This document shows, one piece after another, positions 1 to 8,386 of a stretch of DNA of 64,000 bases. This DNA is from Deltaproteobacteria bacterium (GTDB lineage: Bacteria; Desulfobacterota; Desulfomonilia; UBA1062): assembly GCA_018434685.1 (NCBI GenBank), contig JAHDOV010000016.1:25563-89562 (forward strand), read 5' to 3'. Position numbers and translations under genes: made by a program. The notes under the pieces are model-generated. The model did no database searches and had not been told where the DNA came from. It saw nothing but the letters and a program-made list of their open reading frames with translations. The stretch's first letter is position 1; every line of letters starts with the position of its first letter.

Positions 1-69
1 CAGGCTCACGGCAGTCATCTCGTCAAAATGAGCACTGCCGGGGTGGGTGATGATGAGCTCCGTATGCAT
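1..69 (-). CDS. MYG1-like / DHH-type hydrolase, N-terminal fragment
   Basis: Reverse-strand frame opening with ATG at 69 and running off the window after 23 codons. The visible N-terminus carries THPGSAHFDE, which resembles the metal-binding HxGxxHxDE start of MYG1-like phosphohydrolases (UPF0160) and related DHH-type enzymes. It is divergent from the ACT-domain gene. Only the first strand and metal motif can be seen, so the family call is tentative and the function unknown. No strong ribosome-binding site is visible. Confidence 0.45.
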   Translation of the reverse strand, partial: MHTELIITHPGSAHFDEMTAVSL

Positions 70-199
70 GGGAGTTTACCTACCATACCCGGCCGGCAAA
101 GCAAAGCCGCGATTGAGGCCTCGCACCGGCAAGGACTTGATTCCGGAACACAGACCGGAGGCAAATGTTCGTGCAGGTTTACCACGTGTGCCTTGCCCA

Positions 200-227
200 T
201 TGACACCAGGGCAGATTCCATTATAAT
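200..227 (+). promoter_or_regulatory. Consensus sigma-70 promoter
   Basis: TTGACA at 200-205, a 16-base spacer and TATAAT at 222-227. Both hexamers match the housekeeping consensus perfectly. It would start transcription near 234, giving a leader of about 100 bases before the ACT-domain gene at 333, and probably drives the ACT/DUF711 operon. Confidence 0.7.
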
Positions 228-332
228 TCGCCCCCACACGAAGGAATTTCAGATCAGACCAATCGGGAAGAGAGTCGTTCGAATACATCAGACAGGGAGT
301 TGGACACTGAACCACTATGGAGCAGACAAATC

Positions 333-887
333 ATGAATAAATTCATTATCTCGGTTCTGGGCAGGGACTGCCCGGGCATCATCGCTGCAGTCACCCGGGT
401 ACTCTTCGAGCATGATTTCACCATCGAAGATGTGAGCCAGACCATGCTGCAGAATCAGTTCACCGGCATCTTCATCACCTCGGGTCCACAGCATGTATCC
501 CATTCCCAGCTGCTCAAGGCCCTGCAGGAAAACACCGCAGCCTTCAATCTTCATTTTCACGTGCGCGATCTGGAGACCGGTGACGTCTCACCGGTAACCG
601 GTGCGTGCGAACCCTTTGTGGTCACCACCCGCGGGCCGGACCGCAAGGGCCTGGTTGCCGGGATAACGGCCGTGTTTGCTGCCTACAGGGTCAATGTCAT
701 CCAGCTCAGGGCGGCATTCAGAGGCGGAGACGAACCGGGCAACAATATCATGATCTACGAAGTGGACATCCCACTGGAAACGGACCAGAAGGAATTCCGG
801 CAGGCGCTGCGCGCCAAGGGTGATGAGCTGAATCTGAAGATCAGCATACAGCACAAGAATATCTTCGAAGCCATGAACAGGATTTAG
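333..887 (+). CDS. Tandem ACT-domain protein (GcvR / UPF0237 type)
   Basis: A 184-residue protein with two ACT domains, about residues 3-75 and 91-170. Each begins with the usual strand (FIISVLGRDCPGIIAAV and FVVTTRGPDRKGLVAGI), as in GcvR-like regulators and UPF0237 proteins. ACT domains bind amino acids or similar small molecules. It has no DNA-binding domain and is predicted cytoplasmic. I chose ATG 333 over the earlier frame start at 300 because the ACT fold begins there and GGAG lies about 10 bases upstream. The next gene, DUF711, starts 18 bases after the stop; this pairing of UPF0237 with UPF0210/DUF711 is common in bacteria, and the ligand is unknown. Confidence 0.85.
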   Translation: MNKFIISVLGRDCPGIIAAVTRVLFEHDFTIEDVSQTMLQNQFTGIFITSGPQHVSHSQLLKALQENTAAFNLHFHVRDLETGDVSPVTGACEPFVVTTRGPDRKGLVAGITAVFAAYRVNVIQLRAAFRGGDEPGNNIMIYEVDIPLETDQKEFRQALRAKGDELNLKISIQHKNIFEAMNRI

Positions 888-905
888 GAGAGGAAAAGGC
901 ACGTT

Positions 906-2279
906 ATGTTTACCCATGGAGAAATTCTCTCGGTACTGGAAATGTTGCGCAGCGAGCATCTGGATCTGCGCACCGTGACCCTGGGGCTCAATCTTCTGGA
1001 TTGTGCCAGTGACGATCTCAAGCGATTTCAGGCCAGAATCTACGACCGCATTACAAAGACAGCCGAAAACCTGGTCTCTGTCTGCGACCTGGTGGGCGAA
1101 AAGTATGGCATACCCGTGGTCAACAAACGCATCTCGGTCAGCCCCATAGCAGTGGCTGCAGCGCCCTTCGGGCCCCAGGAGATGGTTGCGATAGCCCAGA
1201 CCCTGGATGAAGCGGCCCGGGCCATTGGGGTGGATTTCCTGGGCGGGTTCTCCGCGCTGGTGGAGAAGGGCATAGCCCGCGGCGACCGTGCCCTGATCGA
1301 GGCGTTGCCGCAGGCCCTTGCGTCGACCAGCCGGGTGTGTGCCTCGGTCAACGTGGCAACCACCCGTGCCGGTATCAATATGGATGCGGTGCTTCTCATG
1401 GGCAGGCAGATAAAGGCGGCGGCGGAACTCACTGCCGACCGGGATGGCATCGGCTGTGCCAAGCTGTGCGTATTTGCCAACATCCCCCAGGATGTGCCGT
1501 TCATGGCGGGTGCCTACCTCGGCATCGGGGAGGCAGACACCGTAATCAACGTGGGCGTCAGCGGACCCGGGGTGGTGAAAAAGGCTATCGATCGCCTGCT
1601 GGCAGACCATCCGGATGCAGACCTCGGACAGATTACCGAACTGATCAAGCGGACCGCCTACAAGGTGACCCGCGCCGGCGAGCTCATCGGCCGGGAGGTT
1701 GCGGAGATCCTGGGCATTCCCTTCGGTGTGGTGGACCTGTCGCTGGCACCCACACCCAATGTGGGAGACAGCGTGGGCGAAATCTTTCAGAGCCTGGGGT
1801 TGCGCAGCATCGGTGTTCCCGGAACCACGGTGGCACTGGCCATGCTCAACGATGCGGTGAAAAAGGGCGGCGCCTTTGCGAGCTCCCACGTAGGCGGGCT
1901 CAGCGGGGCGTTCATCCCGGTCAGCGAGGATCTGAACATATCCCAGTCTGCACAGGACGGCTTCCTGTCCCTGGAGAAACTCGAGGCCATGACCAGTGTC
2001 TGCTCGGTAGGACTGGACATGGTGGCTATCCCGGGTGACACAACGGCGGAAACACTCTCTGCAATCATTGCAGACGAGATGGCCATCGGCGTCATCAACA
2101 AGAAGACCACGGCAGCCCGGTTAATCCCGGTTCCGGGAAAGCAGGCCGGCGATCGCGCGAGCTTCGGGGGCCTGCTCGGTGAATCGGTCATCATGCAGGT
2201 GAACAACGCCGGGTGCGACAATCCCTTTATCCGCCGCGGCGGCCGGATCCCTGCGCCCATTCACAGCCTGACCAACTGA
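906..2279 (+). CDS. DUF711 / UPF0210 family protein
   Basis: A 457-residue protein matching the full length of the DUF711 (UPF0210) family. Features seen include the N-terminal MFTHGEILSVLEML, glycine-rich segments such as FLGGFSAL and NVGVSGPGVV, and the C-terminal IPAPIHSLTN. The fold is related to the catalytic barrel of glycyl radical enzymes, but I see no glycyl loop. The biochemical activity of the family is not established. AGGAGAGG precedes the start, and the gene is co-transcribed with the ACT-domain gene, which probably senses its metabolite. Confidence 0.88.
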   Translation: MFTHGEILSVLEMLRSEHLDLRTVTLGLNLLDCASDDLKRFQARIYDRITKTAENLVSVCDLVGEKYGIPVVNKRISVSPIAVAAAPFGPQEMVAIAQTLDEAARAIGVDFLGGFSALVEKGIARGDRALIEALPQALASTSRVCASVNVATTRAGINMDAVLLMGRQIKAAAELTADRDGIGCAKLCVFANIPQDVPFMAGAYLGIGEADTVINVGVSGPGVVKKAIDRLLADHPDADLGQITELIKRTAYKVTRAGELIGREVAEILGIPFGVVDLSLAPTPNVGDSVGEIFQSLGLRSIGVPGTTVALAMLNDAVKKGGAFASSHVGGLSGAFIPVSEDLNISQSAQDGFLSLEKLEAMTSVCSVGLDMVAIPGDTTAETLSAIIADEMAIGVINKKTTAARLIPVPGKQAGDRASFGGLLGESVIMQVNNAGCDNPFIRRGGRIPAPIHSLTN

Positions 2280-2411
2280 TGAACCTTCAAGGAACAGACG
2301 CCGGGTTCCCGGCCCCGGGTCTGACTCTACCGTGAGCCTGGCACTCCCGGCTCACCGGCAGCGGGTTTCCTGACGGGTCGCAGAGACAGAAAAACAGGGG
2401 AGGCCCGGCAG

Positions 2412-2490
2412 CCTATGTAGGGGCTTCTCCCGGCACTGCCCGGATCAGGTTCATAGGGTACTATTCCGGCCCGATACCCCGGTACTGTTC
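2412..2490 (-). ncRNA. TPP-riboswitch-like element, orphan and degenerate
   Basis: Read on the minus strand from 2490, the sequence has a P1-like GGGG...CCCC closure, then ACCC, then TATGAACCTGATCCGGGCAG and TGCCGGG. This resembles the 3' half of the TPP aptamer (ACCC..GAACCUGAU..GG.UAAUGCC). The other recognition element, CUGAGA, appears as CCGGAATAG, so pyrimidine binding may be lost. No minus-strand gene lies downstream; it faces the end of the DUF711 gene. A degenerate or relic switch is the simplest reading. Confidence 0.45.
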
Positions 2491-2512
2491 TGTAGTATCT
2501 TGGCGATGCCCT

Positions 2513-2837
2513 CTATTTCGCACACGAGCACGAGACATTGCCCGCGAGGATCTCTCTCCATTCGCCCAGCACGTCATGCGTCCAGCAGTCATCCGCGCCT
2601 GCTGCCTCGCGCATGACAAGCCCCAGGATGTAGGAAAGCTCCTTCACGGTTGCGCCTGCTTCCAGGGCTCCCTTGAAGTGCTTCAGCACACACGGCTTGG
2701 AGCGCCCCTTGATGGACAGCGCAAAACAGATGAACTGGTTATGTCTTCTCGTCGATAGATCGTTTCTGTGCGTACAGTTCGTCCATCTCATCGAGCAGTT
2801 CCGTAAACTCAGGGAAAAAGTCAGCCAGCATTCTCAT
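2513..2837 (-). pseudogene. Carboxymuconolactone decarboxylase family protein, frameshifted
   Basis: ATG at 2837 follows AAGGAG and opens MRMLADFFPEFTELLDEM, typical of small AhpD/CMD-family proteins. The frame ends at TAA near 2739. The family sequence continues one frame over (FICFALSIKGRSKPCVLKHF, then ALEAGATVKELSYILGL) to a stop at 2513. One extra base around 2742-2750 would explain this. The joined protein would be about 107 residues. The AhpD CxxCxxxH motif is only partly kept (SKPCVLKH, first cysteine replaced by serine). Either a real frameshift or a sequencing error. Confidence 0.65.
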
Positions 2838-3382
2838 AGGTGTTTTCTCCTTGCTGAAAATCTTTCGTGGGTGATGTCTGCCGGTTGCACATTCGACATC
2901 AGGAAGCTGTTGCGCTGCCAAGCAGGCCCGGGGCCGGCGTGTCTGCCCATGGACACGCACCCTGCGCCGTGCACGGCCGAACTGCCCAGCCTCCTTCCCG
3001 TGATAGTTGATATTTCTGCGCTCTATAACCTGCATGGGGTCTGTGACGCAACTATCAAGAGTATCAGGAGAGATCAGGGCTGAGATCCTGGGCCTTGCCG
3101 TGTACAGGGCCGGGTCACCGGATGGTCGGCCCGATGAGCGCATAACACCACATTTAGGTTGAAGGGGAAGGGTATTGTTGATAAAATATGTACACAATAA
3201 CATAAATAAAGTACGGGCATGATCATCTGCTCAGAACCGTGGGGTTGTTGACTGCCTCATGCCCAGGACATTCGAGGAGGCAACCGGGTGCGTGCAGAGC
3301 TGATATTCAGGCTGCGCCGGTAAAGGTTTTTCGATGGGGGCAAGGCTCCGGACTGAGTGACACACAACGCAGAGGAGACAGC
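2838..3382. other. Intergenic region without a supported gene
   Basis: No frame here has family resemblance or a good start. It separates the divergent CMD-family pseudogene and xdhC and should hold both promoters. The AT-rich stretch around 3170-3215 is the best place for the xdhC promoter, but I see no pair of hexamers I would defend. Confidence 0.5.
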
Positions 3383-4435
3383 ATGATCGAGAAGGCACAA
3401 GAGTGGATCGGAAACGGAAGGACCGTGGCGCTGGCAACGGTGATTGCAACGTGGGGTTCATCCCCGCGTCCTGTGGGCTCTCAGATGGTGATCGACGAGG
3501 AGGGCAGGTTCGAGGGGTCGGTCTCCGGCGGCTGTATCGAGGGTGCGGTTATTGAAGAGGCACTGGAGGCCATCAGGGGAGGGAAACCACGCCGGGTGTT
3601 TTTCGGAGTCACCCAGGATCAGGCATGGGAAGTGGGTCTGGCCTGCGGCGGCGAGATCGAGATCTTCGTGGAAAAGGTCACGTGGCAATCCGTCCTGAAC
3701 GAGCTCGTCGGATTCAGGGCCGTGAAACGGCCGGCATGCCTGATTACCGATCTCGACAGCGGCGAGAAGACCCTGATACCGCTGGACGATCCCGGGAGAC
3801 TGGAGCCCCTGAGCGGTGAACTGAGGGCCCAGGTCGAGCATATCAGGGACGGCGAGCGCAACACCATAGCTGCAGCAGGGGACCGTACCCTGTTTCTCCA
3901 CTGCTTTCAGCCTCCGGCACAGCTCATCATCGTCGGCGCGGTCCATATTGCAAAGGCCCTTGCGCCGATTGCCCGGATAGCCGGGTATGAGGTGATCATT
4001 GTCGACCCCCGCGAGGCCTTTGCCAATACCGTACGCTTTGGGGATGTGCCCGTTGTCGTGGAGTGGCCGGATGAGGCAATGGAACGCATTGGCCTCCATT
4101 CCCGGACGGCTGTCGTCACCCTGGCCCACGATCCCAAGATCGATGACCCCGCCCTGTCGAGCGCCCTGCGCTCAGACGCGTTCTATATCGGAGCGCTCGG
4201 CGGCTCGAAATCCCATGCGAACCGGTTGGTGAGGTTAGGGCAGGCGGGGTTCACCGATGACCAGCTGCGGCGGATACACGGGCCTGTCGGGCTGAACATC
4301 GGTGCTGTCACCGCTGAGGAGATCGCGGTCGCCATCATGGCCCAGGTGACCGACGTCAGGAGAAACGCAGGCGGAGGGAAAAAAAACTTCCCCGATGCTA
4401 AACACAGTGGTATCGGCTCAGCATGTTTCAAATGA
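3383..4435 (+). CDS. xdhC: XdhC-family molybdenum cofactor chaperone
   Basis: A 350-residue protein with an N-terminal XdhC/CoxI domain (ATVIATWGSSPRPVGSQM, then SVSGGCIEGAVIEEA with the conserved glycine-cysteine motif, and LACGGEIEIFVE). The C-terminal half is Rossmann-like (LIIVGAVHIAKAL, IVDPREAFA, YIGALGG). XdhC proteins bind molybdenum cofactor, help its terminal sulfuration and insert it into xanthine-dehydrogenase-type enzymes. ATG 3383 is chosen because AGGAGA precedes it and the family N-terminus begins there, although the frame is open further upstream. It is followed 13 bases later by a cysteine desulfurase. No hydroxylase subunits lie in the window. Confidence 0.88.
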   Translation: MIEKAQEWIGNGRTVALATVIATWGSSPRPVGSQMVIDEEGRFEGSVSGGCIEGAVIEEALEAIRGGKPRRVFFGVTQDQAWEVGLACGGEIEIFVEKVTWQSVLNELVGFRAVKRPACLITDLDSGEKTLIPLDDPGRLEPLSGELRAQVEHIRDGERNTIAAAGDRTLFLHCFQPPAQLIIVGAVHIAKALAPIARIAGYEVIIVDPREAFANTVRFGDVPVVVEWPDEAMERIGLHSRTAVVTLAHDPKIDDPALSSALRSDAFYIGALGGSKSHANRLVRLGQAGFTDDQLRRIHGPVGLNIGAVTAEEIAVAIMAQVTDVRRNAGGGKKNFPDAKHSGIGSACFK

Positions 4436-4448
4436 AGAGGGTCCTCAT

Positions 4449-5687
4449 ATGAGATTCGATGTGGATCAGGTGGCCGGGCAGTTCGGCATACTGAATCGGC
4501 GGGTGGGGGACCACCCGCTCCATTACCTGGATAATGCAGCCACGTCGCAGGTTCCCGATTGTGTGCTTGAGGCCGTGGCTTCCCACGACAGGACCAGGCG
4601 GGCGAACGTGAAGAGGGGGGTTCACCGGCTCTCGGAAGAGGCTGACGAGGCCTATGAAAACGCCCGGATGGAGGTCGCGAAGTACCTGGGTGTGGGCTGT
4701 GCCGACGAGGTGATCTTTACCGGCGGTGCCACCGCAGGGATCAATCTCCTGGCGCAGAGCCTGGGCCACGATATGAGACCGGGTGATGAGGTGCTGATTT
4801 CTCAGCTGGAACATCACAGCAATATCATTCCCTGGCAGATGCTCAGAGCGCGCACGGGCATAACGCTCCGGTTTGCCCCGGTTACTCATGACGGCCGCCT
4901 GGATCTCAGTGAGATCGAGGGCTGCATCACGAGGAAGACGAAACTGGTGGCACTGACGCACGGCTCCAATGTCACGGGCTCCATCACCGATGCCTCCCCC
5001 ATCGCTGCCCTTGCCCACGACAGGGGAGCCAGGCTCATGCTGGACGGCGCACAGACAGCGCCCCACGGTCCGCTGGATCTGACATCGCTCGGGGCTGATT
5101 ATTATGTGTTCTCCGGGCACAAGGTCTATGGCCCCAGCGGGATCGGGATCGTGTGGGGCCGTAAGGAGCTGCTCGAGGAAATGCCCGCGGTGTTCGGCGG
5201 CGGGGAGATGATCGAGGACGTGGGGCTGGAAAGAAGCACCTATGCACCGCCGCCACATCGATTTGAGGCGGGAACACCGCCGATTACCCAGGCTGTGGGG
5301 CTGGCCGCGGCCCTTGAGTGGCTCAGCTCGCAGGATATCGAGGGGCTGCACCTTCACCTGAGGGGTCTCACGGACCAGTTGATTCAGGGGCTCGAGCACA
5401 TCGACCGGGGTCAGGGAAGGATCCGGATACTCGGCCCGAATAGGGGCGAGCAGCGCCTGCCGCTGGTATCGTTCTCGGTGCAGGGCATGCATCCGCACGA
5501 TATCTGCCAGATCATGAGTGATCACCATGGGGTGGCGCTCCGAGGCGGACATCACTGCGCGCAGCCCCTGCACGATCTCTACGGTCTCGACGGGACGAGC
5601 CGCGCCAGTCTCGCTGCCTTCAACCGCCAGGCTGATATCGATGCGTTCCTGGGTGGCATGGAACACTGCTTCAGGGTGCTGGGGTGA
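4449..5687 (+). CDS. SufS-like cysteine desulfurase
   Basis: A 412-residue PLP-dependent class V aminotransferase-fold enzyme. Landmarks are LDNAATSQVP near the N-terminus, the PLP lysine in SGHKVYGP (K225), and the catalytic cysteine in GGHHCAQPL (C370). The RGGHHC context is that of SufS/CsdA group II enzymes. It removes sulfur from cysteine as a persulfide. The start at 4449 has GAAGAGGG upstream; an earlier in-frame ATG at 4395 lies inside xdhC and is less likely. Placement between xdhC and a SufU-like scaffold suggests service either in Fe-S assembly or in sulfurating the XdhC-bound cofactor. Confidence 0.88.
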   Translation: MRFDVDQVAGQFGILNRRVGDHPLHYLDNAATSQVPDCVLEAVASHDRTRRANVKRGVHRLSEEADEAYENARMEVAKYLGVGCADEVIFTGGATAGINLLAQSLGHDMRPGDEVLISQLEHHSNIIPWQMLRARTGITLRFAPVTHDGRLDLSEIEGCITRKTKLVALTHGSNVTGSITDASPIAALAHDRGARLMLDGAQTAPHGPLDLTSLGADYYVFSGHKVYGPSGIGIVWGRKELLEEMPAVFGGGEMIEDVGLERSTYAPPPHRFEAGTPPITQAVGLAAALEWLSSQDIEGLHLHLRGLTDQLIQGLEHIDRGQGRIRILGPNRGEQRLPLVSFSVQGMHPHDICQIMSDHHGVALRGGHHCAQPLHDLYGLDGTSRASLAAFNRQADIDAFLGGMEHCFRVLG

Positions 5688-5819
5688 TGTGCCCGCGAGG
5701 CAGGGAGGGCTTCCGGTTGGATACGGCCGGTCTTTATTGGACCGGCCGATATAGATGGGCATCCCTCTCAGCAGACCAGGTGCCTTCAAGCCCGAAAGAT
5801 GAAAGAGGAATTCTGAAAT

Positions 5820-6242
5820 ATGGAAAAGAATCTGTACGACGATCCGATTCTGCAATTGGCCAACGCTCTCGAACAGACACGACCTATCGGGAACCCTGAT
5901 CGCCAGGCAACTGCAACAAATCCCCTGTGCGGCGACAGGGTGACAATCCAGCTTGAGATGGACGGTGATGAGATCAGGCACCTGTATTGCCAGGTGCGGG
6001 GCTGCGTGGTGTGCAGGGCATCCTGTACAGACCTCGCACGGGTCGCGGCCGGACTCGACCGGGCCCGGCTCAAGACGCTTCGGGACACCCTGGAGCAGTT
6101 CCTGAAGGCCTCTATCGATGAGCCGATAGTTCCCGCTCACCTTGAGGTGTTCGCCCCGGTACGCGCCCATCGGAGCCGGCACCGGTGCGTGCTGCTGCCG
6201 TATGAGGCGACACTCAGGGCGCTCACGGATCCGGATGGTTGA
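5820..6242 (+). CDS. SufU/IscU-like Fe-S scaffold or sulfur acceptor
   Basis: A 140-residue protein of the NifU N-terminal fold. The three cluster or zinc ligand positions are recognisable: NPLCGDR (C37), RGCVVCRASC (C62, with extra C65 and C69) and HRCVLLPYEA (C123). IscU/SufU proteins accept persulfide sulfur from the desulfurase and carry nascent clusters. It begins 132 bases after the desulfurase stop and probably works with it. The additional cysteines around residue 57-69 are more numerous than in ordinary IscU. Confidence 0.82.
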   Translation: MEKNLYDDPILQLANALEQTRPIGNPDRQATATNPLCGDRVTIQLEMDGDEIRHLYCQVRGCVVCRASCTDLARVAAGLDRARLKTLRDTLEQFLKASIDEPIVPAHLEVFAPVRAHRSRHRCVLLPYEATLRALTDPDG

Positions 6243-6390
6243 ATCCGTCTTCGCGTTCGCTTCGCCGGACGAGGAGCTTAGGGTTCATTCCCCGCAGCTT
6301 GCTTAAGGAACAGGGTCCAGGGCTTGCCCTGGGGTTCATACCATTGATTGTGTCCATGCTGCTTCTGCCAGGCAGCCCACAGGAAAAATG

Positions 6391-6416
6391 AAAGGGGAGG
6401 ATGGATCCTCCCCTTT
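6391..6416. terminator. Bidirectional terminator
   Basis: Perfect 11-base stem (AAAGGGGAGGA, loop TGGA, TCCTCCCCTTT) followed by TTTTCG on the plus strand and TTTCATTTTT on the minus strand. It sits between the convergent sufU-like and acyl-CoA dehydrogenase genes and can end transcription from both. Confidence 0.85.
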
Positions 6417-6480
6417 TCGTTCGATACTCTGTCTCGATGGTACAACGCAAAACCCCTGTGCGGGGCGTGTGCGTGAAGTG

Positions 6481-8196
6481 CTACGCGTTCATCTCGTATT
6501 CGCCGTTTAAGGCAAACACGTACTTTTCCCACACCCTGTTGTACTGTGCCGGATCTGCAACCGGCTTGATGAGCATGATCTCCTTGCAGAAGGAGCGCTG
6601 CTCGTCCTTGGTGGTGTGATTGCCGTAGATCTGCAGGGCGAAGCGGGCGAAGTCGCGGACCATGAAGTCGAAGATCTGGTTCAATATGTCGGGGTCGAGG
6701 TTGTCGAACTTTGCCTGTTCGAGGATGAGCTGCCCGTAGACCACGATGGAGAACATCTCGCCCAGCGGCAGGGAGAAGGTGGGGTCCATTTCCTGCATCT
6801 TGTCGGGACCGGCCTTTTCCAGCATGTCCTTGAAGATCTCGATCTGGGAGATGAAGGTAGCCACGTTGGGCAGGCCCTTGTTGGCTTCGAACACGGGCTT
6901 GTAGTCGTGGAACTGGACCGAGCCCAGGCCCTTGGTGGGACCCTGGTCGAAGAGGAACAGGTCGTCGTTGAGTGAGAAGTCCGGCTTTTTTGGAGCGTGC
7001 TCTACAGGGTTGAAGAAGTAGTTCTTCATGAACTTGCGGATGAGCTGCACATTGACGTGGACCGTGCCTTCGAGTTTGGACGGGCCCCTGACGTCGGCTG
7101 CGGCCATGTGAAAGAAGGTGTCCTTCTCAAAGCCTCTTGCCGCGATCACGTCCCAGAGCAGATCGATCACGTCTTCTGCCTGCAGGGTCACCTTCATCTT
7201 GCTCGTGGGATTGTAGAGGAGGTAGCGGCGGTCGTTGGCAGTGGCGCTCCTGAAGTAGTCGGTAGCGCGGCGCTGGTAGCTCTTCATGGCTACAAGCATC
7301 AGCCAGGCATCCATGAAGTTCTTGCGCACATGCGGCATGTCGGTGACGCGCATGCCGTAGAGGATGCGGTTGGCGGCATGGGTAATGGCCTCGTAGAAGC
7401 AGTGCTCGGCGACACCGAGAGAGGCCGGGCCGATATTGAACTTGCCGATGTTCACGGTGTTGAGCGCCGAATCCCAGGCATGCGGTCCGCGGGAGAGGAT
7501 GTCATCTTCCGTGATGGGATAGTCGTGGAGCGCGAAGTTGGACACATACTCCTGGTGGGAGATGACGTTCTTCTTCAGCTCATAGGCCTTGTGATGGTAG
7601 TTGGTGACAAAGAAGGTGTAGTCATCCGTGCCGTCTTTCACCTTGCCCAGGGTGGAAACCATCTCGGCCTCGTTGCCGTTGCCGATGTAGTACTTCTCGC
7701 CGTTGGCCACGTAAGTCCCGTCTCCCTTGGGGGTCAGCTCTGTCTCGGTGGAGTAGATGTCGGCCCCGTGCGTCCTCTCCGACAGGCCGAAGGCAAATAT
7801 GGCGCCTTCTTTCAGGAGCTTGGCTGCCTTGCGCTTTGCCTTCTCGTTCGGGCTCATCCAGATGGGCCCGAGCCCGAGGATGGTCACCTGGAAGCAGTAC
7901 CAGTAGCCCAGTCCGTAAAAGGCCAGCAGCTCACTGTACTCGCTGTTGCGTGCCGTGTCCCAGCGGCAGTCAGGGTCGCCGTCTGCATATTCTTTCGGTG
8001 TGAGCAGCTTCGCGAAGATCTGCTCCTTGCCGATGAAATCGACGAATTCTTTATACCAGACCTTCTTGTTGTAGTCCTCGAGGAGCCTTTCCTTTCCCAT
8101 CTTCTCGAAAAATGCAACGGTCTTGTCCATGATTGCGCGAGAACCCTCATCTGCCATAAGACTTTTGTATTTCTTGGGTTGGATCAAAAAATTCAT
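6481..8196 (-). CDS. Acyl-CoA dehydrogenase family protein (long form)
   Basis: A 571-residue flavoprotein of the acyl-CoA dehydrogenase superfamily. The central beta-domain signature is visible (FAFGLSERTHGADIYSTET, then ANGEKYYIGNGNEA), and the helical C-terminal domain follows. At 571 residues it exceeds the usual 380-400 and belongs with extended forms having an extra C-terminal region. AAGGAGA stands before ATG 8196, preceded by a short hairpin at about 8226-8244. It should oxidise an acyl-CoA to an enoyl-CoA, passing electrons to electron-transferring flavoprotein; the substrate cannot be told from the sequence. Confidence 0.85.
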   Translation of the reverse strand: MNFLIQPKKYKSLMADEGSRAIMDKTVAFFEKMGKERLLEDYNKKVWYKEFVDFIGKEQIFAKLLTPKEYADGDPDCRWDTARNSEYSELLAFYGLGYWYCFQVTILGLGPIWMSPNEKAKRKAAKLLKEGAIFAFGLSERTHGADIYSTETELTPKGDGTYVANGEKYYIGNGNEAEMVSTLGKVKDGTDDYTFFVTNYHHKAYELKKNVISHQEYVSNFALHDYPITEDDILSRGPHAWDSALNTVNIGKFNIGPASLGVAEHCFYEAITHAANRILYGMRVTDMPHVRKNFMDAWLMLVAMKSYQRRATDYFRSATANDRRYLLYNPTSKMKVTLQAEDVIDLLWDVIAARGFEKDTFFHMAAADVRGPSKLEGTVHVNVQLIRKFMKNYFFNPVEHAPKKPDFSLNDDLFLFDQGPTKGLGSVQFHDYKPVFEANKGLPNVATFISQIEIFKDMLEKAGPDKMQEMDPTFSLPLGEMFSIVVYGQLILEQAKFDNLDPDILNQIFDFMVRDFARFALQIYGNHTTKDEQRSFCKEIMLIKPVADPAQYNRVWEKYVFALNGEYEMNA

Positions 8197-8386
8197 ATCA
8201 TTCTCCTTTCATGAGATATCTCCACGGGTTAGCCCCATGGAGCTTCCGAGCCGAATAGTGCAAACGCAGCAGTAACAATTTTTTTACATACACGATAGAG
8301 CCCCAAAAGGGAATGGTTTTGTGAAACGATTGTTTGCAGTACTTTTACACTGAGCGACCAGGGATGAGGACCGGGCAGGGTTGTTT

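Noticed and set aside
4428..6182. 584-codon minus-strand frame across sufS and sufU
   Set aside because: No motifs, and it covers two well-supported genes; a product of high GC.
6997..8214. Long open frame opposite the acyl-CoA dehydrogenase
   Set aside because: Valine- and glutamate-rich sequence without motifs; it mirrors the codon pattern of the dehydrogenase on the other strand.
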